Shown here one piece after another: positions 7,608 to 13,057 of a stretch of 14,421 nucleotides of DNA. The translations under genes were made by a program, and so were the position numbers. Origin of the DNA: Propionibacteriaceae bacterium (GTDB taxonomy: Bacteria; Actinomycetota; Actinomycetes; Propionibacteriales; Propionibacteriaceae). Numbering within the stretch: position 1 is the first letter of the stretch; the number at the start of each line of letters is the position of its first letter. The notes below the pieces were generated by a model. It had not been told where the DNA came from. It was given only the letters and a program-made list of their open reading frames with translations, and did no database searches. The DNA lies in assembly GCA_003451975.1 (NCBI GenBank), contig DMIX01000230.1, forward strand, positions 1 through 14,421. The letters are read 5' to 3'.

Positions 7608-8675
7608 CTAGGGCCGGGGGAGTGCCTCGAACGCGGCCTGGGCGGATGCCTCCTCCGGGGGCCCCCAGGATGAGAACGGCTCGGCTTCGAATCGAGGTCG
7701 GGTCTTGCTGCCGACTCGCTTCCAGACTCCGATGACCTCACCGTCACGGACGATGGTGCCGCGGAACATGCCGTTGTTGCCTGGCACGATCCGTTGCAGG
7801 TGTGCCGGCTCCACCGCGAAGCTGCGGTCTCCGTACCCCAGCATGAACTCGTCGAAACCGGGCAGTACAAGCAGTTTGCGGGCCTGACTGCGCTGCTCCG
7901 ACAGGCGGCTCGGCAGCTCGGGATCCATCAAGTGATCGGCGTCCGCTGCCCGGTATCGGGCGAATTCGTGCTCCACCGAAGCGAAAGCATCGCGAGCCTG
8001 ACCCATGGTGATCGATGCCCAGCGGGAGAAGTCCGCCGTGGTAGCGGGGCCGTGGCTGCGCAGGTAGCGACGGGCCAGTTCGGCCAGCGCCTCGGCGGTG
8101 TCGAGTGGGCGGGATTTGGGTATCCAGGTGGTGTAGTCGACCACCAGTTGCTCGCCATCGGCCATGGGGCCGAGGACCAGCGTGGCTTCCTGGCACAGCC
8201 GCCCCAGCAGGTGGCCGCCGGCTTGCGGATGGGTGAGTGCACCGGCCCGCTCCCACAACGCGAACAGGTCACTGCGGCGCAGCGCCGCGCCGTCGGCGAG
8301 CGCAGCGAGGGCGGCGTCCCGGGCCCGGTCGATGGTTTCGTCGGTGATGCTGAGATTGCGACGCCGTTGTGCCGCAGCAGCGATCATGCGTGGCCCGGTG
8401 AGGGCGAGCAGCCACCGCAAGTCCTTGGCCGGAACCAGGTGCAGTGTGCCGCGCATCGGCCACGATCGGACGATGGCGCCGCGATTGAGCGATTCGACGA
8501 CAGCGGCATAGCTACGGTCGAGGCTGCGCAGCGCGACCGAGGTGAGAGCGCCGGGCAGATCCTGCGCCTGGACGGCGCCGAGGTGTTCGACCACGCGGAG
8601 CGGGTCTGGCAGATCCGCTCCGACCAGTCGATGCCCGACCAGGCGCAGCAGGGCCAGGTTGCGGGAGCGCGTCAT
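7608..8675 (-). CDS. Winged-helix (HTH_42) AlkZ-like protein
   Basis: This 355-aa protein belongs to the HTH_42 winged-helix superfamily, which includes the AlkZ/YcaQ DNA glycosylases that excise alkylated bases and unhook interstrand crosslinks. The key region LGAVQAQDLPGALTSVALR carries a QxQ motif corresponding to the catalytic glutamines of AlkZ. The downstream VRSWPMRGTLHLVPAKDLRW is the most conserved family stretch. Later blocks such as TTADFSRWASI and LPGFDEFMLGYGDR are typical of the family. Start is ATG 8675, with a -10-like hexamer exactly 6 nt upstream; extension to 8948 would run through the neighbouring gene. Many such proteins in actinobacteria are uncharacterised, so glycosylase activity is inferred, not shown. 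Confidence 0.85.
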   Translation of the reverse strand: MTRSRNLALLRLVGHRLVGADLPDPLRVVEHLGAVQAQDLPGALTSVALRSLDRSYAAVVESLNRGAIVRSWPMRGTLHLVPAKDLRWLLALTGPRMIAAAAQRRRNLSITDETIDRARDAALAALADGAALRRSDLFALWERAGALTHPQAGGHLLGRLCQEATLVLGPMADGEQLVVDYTTWIPKSRPLDTAEALAELARRYLRSHGPATTADFSRWASITMGQARDAFASVEHEFARYRAADADHLMDPELPSRLSEQRSQARKLLVLPGFDEFMLGYGDRSFAVEPAHLQRIVPGNNGMFRGTIVRDGEVIGVWKRVGSKTRPRFEAEPFSSWGPPEEASAQAAFEALPRP

Positions 8676-8679
8676 AGCT

Positions 8680-9864
8680 TCAGTATGACTGCGACTCGGT
8701 ATCGCGTCGACGCCGACCGAACCAGTACCGAATCCGCCGGGTGCGCCACCGGACAGCGCGTCGCAGGTGAGCGATGATGCTGCGCTGGGGCCGGTCTGCG
8801 GCCTGGTTGAGGATTCCCACGACGGCGGCGGTGGCGATGTCCACGGGGACCTCGGCCAACTGCAGCGGGTCGATGGTCGGCGTCGGACGTGATGGCGGCG
8901 GTTGGGCCGGCCCGTAGTGGTCCAGATCGCCCACGATGCGCACGCCACTGGCGCGCAGTCGTGCGGTAGCGCGTCGGTCTTGCGCCAAGGCCTGCTCCAG
9001 CGGTTCGGTGCCCAGCCTGATCCGCGGCTCCTCGGGTGCCGGCCGACGGTTGAGGAGGCTCACCACCAGACCGCGGGCGATGTAGCGCTGATAGGTGGCC
9101 TGCGGGGTGCCGGAGCTGCGCAACTCCTGGGAGACCGCCGAGACCAGAGCCAACTCCGGAGCGGTCAAGCTGCGATTGGTGTGGAATCCCTGCGTGGCCT
9201 CGGGTGGATCAAGGAAGCCGTCGGGCAATGCCAGCAGCTGTTCGGTCACTCGAGGCAGGGTGTCGCGATGGGCTGGATCGATGATGATGCCGGTCACCGA
9301 ATCCGGTCCGACGATGGCGGCCCAGCGCTCCACGAGCGCGGCGTGGTCGAAATGGCGGGTGCGGGATTCGTCGCGGCCGGTTCGGTCCAGGCAGTCCAGC
9401 GCCCACTGGTCCAAGGGGCCGGTGTGGCGTCCACTCTTGATGAGTTGCTGCCATTCCGATGGCAGCAGGGAGTGCAACGGCCGCAGCCCGATGAGAACGT
9501 GGATCGGTCCACCGAACTGGTCGCACAAGGAGCGCGCGGCCGCGTCGTCGAGCGTGGCCAACCGCTCGTAGGAGATCCAGACGCGGGTTGATGGCGCCGC
9601 ACTGTGGATTTCGCCGAGCAGGTTGTCGCCATGCTCAGTATCGGCGCTTTGCCGTTCGGCACGCGACCATCCCCAGCTGAGGCCCGCCAAGGCAGAGCAG
9701 CCCCAGCGGTGATTGAGCCCGTCTCCGGGGTACAACACGCCCTGCTCCAGTAGCGCGTCGCGTCGGACGGCTGCCGTGTGCTGCAGCGCGGTCGTGCCGG
9801 TCTTGAACGGCCCGATCTGAAGCAAAAGGGTGCCTGGTGGGATTGCCGACACCAGATCACTCAC
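8680..9864 (-). CDS. P-loop sulfotransferase-like protein
   Basis: The 394-aa protein begins with a strong sulfotransferase-superfamily signature: LLLQIGPFKTGTTALQ, where GPFKTGTT (residues 18-25) is the 5'-phosphosulfate-binding loop for PAPS. The following blocks (EQGVLYPG, RVWISYERLA, a beta strand IHVLIGLRPLHSLLPSEWQQ) match the order seen in bacterial sulfotransferase-like proteins and correspond to the 3'-phosphate-binding region. The middle resembles a substrate domain. The C-terminus is strongly basic (HLRRAVRWRTRRIRYWFGRRRR) and could contact membrane or anionic polymer. Start is GTG 9864 with a TANNNT hexamer 6 nt upstream. A substrate, perhaps an envelope glycan or lipid, cannot be determined. 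Confidence 0.75.
   Translation of the reverse strand: MSDLVSAIPPGTLLLQIGPFKTGTTALQHTAAVRRDALLEQGVLYPGDGLNHRWGCSALAGLSWGWSRAERQSADTEHGDNLLGEIHSAAPSTRVWISYERLATLDDAAARSLCDQFGGPIHVLIGLRPLHSLLPSEWQQLIKSGRHTGPLDQWALDCLDRTGRDESRTRHFDHAALVERWAAIVGPDSVTGIIIDPAHRDTLPRVTEQLLALPDGFLDPPEATQGFHTNRSLTAPELALVSAVSQELRSSGTPQATYQRYIARGLVVSLLNRRPAPEEPRIRLGTEPLEQALAQDRRATARLRASGVRIVGDLDHYGPAQPPPSRPTPTIDPLQLAEVPVDIATAAVVGILNQAADRPQRSIIAHLRRAVRWRTRRIRYWFGRRRRDTESQSY
8682..8687 (-). promoter_or_regulatory. Leaderless -10 inside the preceding gene's last codons
   Basis: On the minus strand CATACT, 6 nt (GAAGCT), then ATG 8675. The hexamer overlaps the final codons and the TGA of the sulfotransferase-like gene, so the winged-helix gene can be transcribed on its own even though it directly follows that gene. 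Confidence 0.5.
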
Positions 9865-9870
9865 CCGGGC

Positions 9871-9876
9871 AGGGTA
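9871..9876 (-). promoter_or_regulatory. Leaderless -10 element of the sulfotransferase-like gene
   Basis: On the minus strand TACCCT, then 6 nt (GCCCGG), then GTG 9864. A hairpin-type dyad lies 4 bp upstream. Confidence 0.55.
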
Positions 9877-9880
9877 ATCA

Positions 9881-9896
9881 GCTGAGGTTACTCAGC
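9881..9896. repeat. 6-bp dyad overlapping the sulfotransferase promoter
   Basis: GCTGAG-GTTA-CTCAGC is a perfect 6-bp inverted repeat with a 4-nt loop. It sits between the CapA-like stop and the sulfotransferase-like -10, roughly where a -35 would lie. It may be an operator or a weak attenuator or terminator for the upstream gene. It lacks a T-tract. Confidence 0.4.
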
Positions 9897-9928
9897 GGTG
9901 ACCAGTTGCTGAATTCTGGGCGACGCAG

Positions 9929-11020
9929 TCAGTTCGTGAACCGCCCGGTGTTGGCATTGAGGGCGAAAGTCCTGGTGAAATCCTGTCGTGACAGCGAACG
10001 CACCAGCTTGAGGCCCCGGTTCTGGCGGTCCACGGCAGGCACTCCGGAGACGGCGCCGATGATCACCGAGGTGAACCAACCGCCTTCGATGGTGCCCTTC
10101 TTAGTGAGTTCGACAGTGAGGATTCCGGATACTCCACCGAGTCCGCGGGTGTTGAAGTTCTTGCCTGCGAAGTTGCCCAGCGAATAGGCGATCAGCCGTC
10201 CGCGGTATTTCTCGATTCCGCGCAGGACATGCGGCCCTGACCCCAGCACGAGGTCGGCTCCGGCTTTGACCACAGCATGCGCGAAGGCGCGTGGATTGCC
10301 GCGTCGCTCGCCATAGGCGTACTCGGCGGTCTTGGGGGTATGCCGTTTGTCGACTCCTTCGGCGCCCAGGTGGGCGACAACGACGACGACATCGGCCTTC
10401 TTGGCTGCCCGCTTCACCAGGCGCTGGGCGTTGGCGATGTCGTTGACATTGTTGTTGCGTGAATAGGGCGAGAAACCGATCAGGGCAACCCGGATGCCGT
10501 TGACGCGGCGCACCGTGATCTGTCCGGCCATACCGGTGTAGGCGATCTTGTTGGCCTTGAGTTGGGCCCGGGTCTGGGCGAGACCGCGCGCCTTGTAGTC
10601 ATAGGTGTGGTTGTTGGCAACGCTCACCGCGTCGATTCCGGCCCAGGGGAGTGCCTTCGCGTAGGACGGCGGCGCGCGGAAGGTGAAACACGAGCCGGAG
10701 GTGGAGCCGTCGCACTTGGTGGGACGACCCTCGGTGGCGTAGGTGCCTTCCAAGTTGACGATCATGAGGTCGGGTTGCTGAAGCTGGCGCCGCACTTTGG
10801 CGAAGAGATCACGGCCACCGTGGCCGGGGTTGCCGGCCTTCGAGCCGGGGGTCATGTCGCCGGCCCAGCCGATGGTGATCGACGTGGTGCTCGCCTGCGC
10901 CGGTGATTCCGGTTCGGCGGCGACGGCAGGGACAATGGGGAGCAAACTCATTGAAACTGCGACTAATGCACTCAATGCAGCCATAACGGGCACGCCCTGC
11001 TGCGGGACCTTTGGTGCCAT
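9929..11020 (-). CDS. Secreted CapA-like (PGA_cap) metallophosphatase-fold protein
   Basis: This 363-aa protein belongs to the CapA/PgsA family, a calcineurin-like fold tied in Bacilli to poly-gamma-glutamate capsule synthesis but widespread and mostly uncharacterised in actinobacteria. A Sec signal covers residues 1-35 (hydrophobic LSALVAVSMSLLPIVPAVAA). Family motifs follow in order: ITIGWAGDMTPGS, DLMIVNLEGTYATEG, GIDAVSVANNHTYDY, VRVNGI-type strand RRVNGIRVALIGFSPY, VVVVVAHLGAEG, GADLVLGSGPHVLRG and LIAYSLGNFAG. Start is ATG 11020, supported by GGGGAGGG at a 5-nt spacing; the longer reading to 11152 would overlap the divergent ZIP-like gene. No poly-glutamate ligase genes are nearby, so a capsule role is not supported here. 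Confidence 0.88.
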   Translation of the reverse strand: MAPKVPQQGVPVMAALSALVAVSMSLLPIVPAVAAEPESPAQASTTSITIGWAGDMTPGSKAGNPGHGGRDLFAKVRRQLQQPDLMIVNLEGTYATEGRPTKCDGSTSGSCFTFRAPPSYAKALPWAGIDAVSVANNHTYDYKARGLAQTRAQLKANKIAYTGMAGQITVRRVNGIRVALIGFSPYSRNNNVNDIANAQRLVKRAAKKADVVVVVAHLGAEGVDKRHTPKTAEYAYGERRGNPRAFAHAVVKAGADLVLGSGPHVLRGIEKYRGRLIAYSLGNFAGKNFNTRGLGGVSGILTVELTKKGTIEGGWFTSVIIGAVSGVPAVDRQNRGLKLVRSLSRQDFTRTFALNANTGRFTN

Positions 11021-11025
11021 GGGTT

Positions 11026-11033
11026 CCCTCCCC
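11026..11033 (-). promoter_or_regulatory. Ribosome binding site of the CapA-like gene
   Basis: Minus strand GGGGAGGG with 5 nt (AACCC) before ATG 11020 fixes the start at the signal peptide. A TAAGCT at 11051-11046 is a plausible -10, giving a short leader of roughly 20 nt. Confidence 0.7.
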
Positions 11034-11103
11034 TCTCCGGCTGGGAGCTTAGTGGGAGGCGTCCAAAGGTGGCTGAGATTTCCGTGATATCGGCGAACGC
11101 TGC

Positions 11104-11109
11104 CACTAT
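11104..11109 (+). promoter_or_regulatory. Possible leaderless -10 of the ZIP-like gene
   Basis: CACTAT, then 6 nt (TGCCCG), then GTG 11116. Its fit to TANNNT is imperfect at the first base, but the spacing equals that of the other leaderless-type promoters in this window. Confidence 0.4.
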
Positions 11110-11115
11110 TGCCCG

Positions 11116-11892
11116 GTGAATGTGGTCGCTCAAGCCGCCCTTTTGGTGGCATTTCCGGTCGTCGCCGCGGTTCTGGGGTCGGTGATCGCCTTGCTGCGTC
11201 CGCCCGGTCCGCGCATCGTGTCAGGCATTCAGCACTTCGCCGCGGGGGTGGTGATGGCCGCCTTGGTCGGTGAGATCATGCCCGAACTGCAGGCCGAGCA
11301 TCAGTTGATCTGGGCCATTGCGGGATTCGCAGCCGGTGCTTTGTTGGTGCTTGCCTTGGGGGCCTACGGACGCAGGACCGAGGACGCCGCCGAAGCCCAT
11401 CGCGAAGCCGCGCACGGGTTGCGGGTCAAGACCATCACCAAAGCGGCCACTGCAGCATTGCCCATCGGCATGCTTTCGGCGATGGCCGTCGACTTGCTGC
11501 TCGACGGCGTGCTCATCGGCGTTGGCGCCCAACTGGGCTTTGCCCAGGCCTTGGTGCTGACCATTGCGCTGACCTTGGAGATTCTGTTTCTGGGGCTGTC
11601 GCTGATGGGTGAGCTGACCGATGCCGGTCTGAGCAAGGTGCGGGCGGGCCTGGTCGCTCTCGGGCTCGGCCTGGTGACCGCAGTCGGTGCGGTCGGCGGG
11701 GCAGCGCTGTTGCAGGGCGCCGGCGACCAGGTCATGTCGGCGGTCCTGGCCTTTGGCGCGGCCGCCTTGCTCTATCTGGTCGTCGAAGAGCTGCTGGTCG
11801 AAGCTCACGAGGAGAAGGAATCGGTGGCCTTGGGTGCGATGTTCTTCCTCGGCTTCCTCGCCATCTACGTTCTGGGTGCCCTGGCGGCGTAG
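11116..11892 (+). CDS. ZIP-family-like metal transporter
   Basis: This 258-aa polytopic protein has about eight hydrophobic segments in the ZIP arrangement: GIQHFAAGVVMAALVGEIMPE (segment 2), a charged loop with EDAAEAHREAAHG, ALPIGMLSAMAVDLLLDGVLIG (segment 4), TLEILFLGLSLMGEL (segment 5) and VVEELLVEAHEE before the last span. ZIP proteins move Zn, Fe or Mn into the cytoplasm. The transport-site histidines expected in segments 4 and 5 (HN-type and H-E-type motifs) appear replaced by Asp/Leu/Glu, so either selectivity is changed or this is a divergent subgroup. Start is GTG 11116. The gene is divergent from the CapA-like gene and followed 5 bp later by a kptA relic. Confidence 0.75.
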   Translation: MNVVAQAALLVAFPVVAAVLGSVIALLRPPGPRIVSGIQHFAAGVVMAALVGEIMPELQAEHQLIWAIAGFAAGALLVLALGAYGRRTEDAAEAHREAAHGLRVKTITKAATAALPIGMLSAMAVDLLLDGVLIGVGAQLGFAQALVLTIALTLEILFLGLSLMGELTDAGLSKVRAGLVALGLGLVTAVGAVGGAALLQGAGDQVMSAVLAFGAAALLYLVVEELLVEAHEEKESVALGAMFFLGFLAIYVLGALAA

Positions 11893-11897
11893 TCGGC

Positions 11898-12038
11898 ATG
11901 GATGACAGGGAGCGCACCTCGATCAGCACATTCCTTGACCTGATCCTTCGCCATAGTCCCCAGACGGTGGGTTTCAGCCTCGACTCGCACGACTCGGTCG
12001 ACTGAGGTCGCAACACTCTCGCCGGCTGGGCCGAGTAG
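11898..12038 (+). pseudogene. kptA: Decayed N-terminus of RNA 2'-phosphotransferase (KptA/Tpt1)
   Basis: The 35-codon frame from ATG 11898 to TGA 12005 begins MDDRERTSISTFLDLILRHS and continues PQTVGFSLDSHDSVD. This follows the N-terminal domain of KptA: (R)TSISKFLSYVLRHKPE-IGL-LD--GWVDV, including the conserved Leu-Arg-His. KptA normally has about 180 residues and removes a 2'-phosphate from spliced RNA with NAD, via ADP-ribosylation. The stop falls where VDVD-LL would continue. The codons after it in the same frame, up to TAG 12038, read GRNTLAGWAE, resembling the next KptA helix. The NAD-binding C-terminal domain is absent. I read it as a gene relic. A short expressed peptide is possible but unlikely, since no ribosome binding site is seen. 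Confidence 0.65.
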
Positions 12039-12055
12039 CGTTGGTGAGGGAGCTT

Positions 12056-12061
12056 AGGGGG
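12056..12061 (+). promoter_or_regulatory. Ribosome binding site of the phosphatase lipoprotein
   Basis: AGGGGG with 6 nt (TTGGCG) before GTG 12068. It supports starting at the Lys-Arg of the signal peptide rather than at TTG 12041. TAGCGT at 12036-12041 could be the -10. Confidence 0.55.
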
Positions 12062-12067
12062 TTGGCG

Positions 12068-13051
12068 GTGAAGCGAACCATCAACGCAGTGGCCGTGATC
12101 GTCGCGCTGGGTCTACTCGTGACCGGGTGCACCAATGCTGCGGCGACCCCATCTACGACACTCAGTCCGGTGGCCGCGCAGTCCGCGAAAGCCGTTCAAC
12201 CCGCTACGGCTGAGGTGCCGCTGCGCTTCGCGGTGATCGGCGACTACGGAATGGGTAACCGGAATGCTGCACGGGTGGCCAGGCTGGTGCGTTCCTGGAA
12301 ACCGTCGTTCATCATCGCCACCGGCGACGACTATTACGCACCGGCCGGTGGCACCGGCAGCACCCGCTATGACCGCTCCACCGGTGCCTTCTACTGTGCC
12401 TGGCTGGCCGACGTCTCCACTCGCGGCACCCACTGTCGCCCCGGCAAGGCAACGGTGAACGCCTTCTTCCCCGCATTGGGCAATCACGATTACAGCGATG
12501 CCAGGCCAGGGCCGTCCACCTACTTGCGCTACTTCCGGCTACCGGGACGAGGTATCGCCAATAGCTCGGGCAACGAGCGCTACTACGACTTCGTACAGGG
12601 ACCGGTTCACTTCTTCGTGCTCAACTCCAACTCCAGAGAGCGTGACGGCATCAGTCGCACCTCGGTTCAGGCGCGGTGGCTGAAGAAGCAGTTGGCGGCC
12701 TCCAGGTCGCCGTGGAATGTCGTCTACGACCATCACCCGCCCTACTCCTCGGACCGCACTCACGGCTCCACGGCCATCATGCGCTGGCCGTTCGCGAAGT
12801 GGGGTGCCGACGTGGTGCTGTCGGGCCATTCCCACACCTACGAGCGCATCAAGCGTCGCGGAGTGGTGTATTTCGTCAACGGCCTCGGGGGTGCGGCTCG
12901 CTACCGGTTCGGCAAACCGGTCGCTGGCAGTGCAGTCCGCTATCGCGCGAACTGGGGTGCCCAGCAGGTAACTGCCACAGCCAACAAGCTGAGCTTCGCG
13001 TTCTACTCCATAGCCGGCAAGCGCATCGACCGCTACACGCTGACTCGCTGA
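12068..13051 (+). CDS. Purple-acid-phosphatase-like lipoprotein
   Basis: This is a 327-aa exported metallophosphoesterase. The signal peptide (VKRTINAVAVIVALGL) ends in a lipobox LVTGC with Cys21 as the lipid anchor, followed by an Ala/Thr/Ser-rich spacer to about residue 50. All five metal-site blocks of purple acid phosphatases are visible in order: GDYG (DxG, about residue 58), GDDYY (GDxxY, about 86, with the metal-binding Tyr), GNHD (about 138), VVYDHH (VxxH, about 219-224) and GHSH (GHxH, about 253). It should hydrolyse phosphomonoesters outside the membrane, perhaps for phosphate scavenging. Start GTG 12068 is chosen over TTG 12041 because of the Shine-Dalgarno and signal-peptide form. 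It is convergent with purL, with 6 bp between stops. Confidence 0.88.
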   Translation: MKRTINAVAVIVALGLLVTGCTNAAATPSTTLSPVAAQSAKAVQPATAEVPLRFAVIGDYGMGNRNAARVARLVRSWKPSFIIATGDDYYAPAGGTGSTRYDRSTGAFYCAWLADVSTRGTHCRPGKATVNAFFPALGNHDYSDARPGPSTYLRYFRLPGRGIANSSGNERYYDFVQGPVHFFVLNSNSRERDGISRTSVQARWLKKQLAASRSPWNVVYDHHPPYSSDRTHGSTAIMRWPFAKWGADVVLSGHSHTYERIKRRGVVYFVNGLGGAARYRFGKPVAGSAVRYRANWGAQQVTATANKLSFAFYSIAGKRIDRYTLTR

Positions 13052-13057
13052 GTAGGG

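Noticed and set aside
7794..8777. 327-aa plus-strand frame opposite the winged-helix gene
   Set aside because: No recognisable motif, and the opposite strand carries a well-supported family member.
8676..8948. N-terminal extension of the winged-helix protein to 8948
   Set aside because: It would run through the sulfotransferase-like gene in another frame, and the family start and -10 spacing fit ATG 8675.
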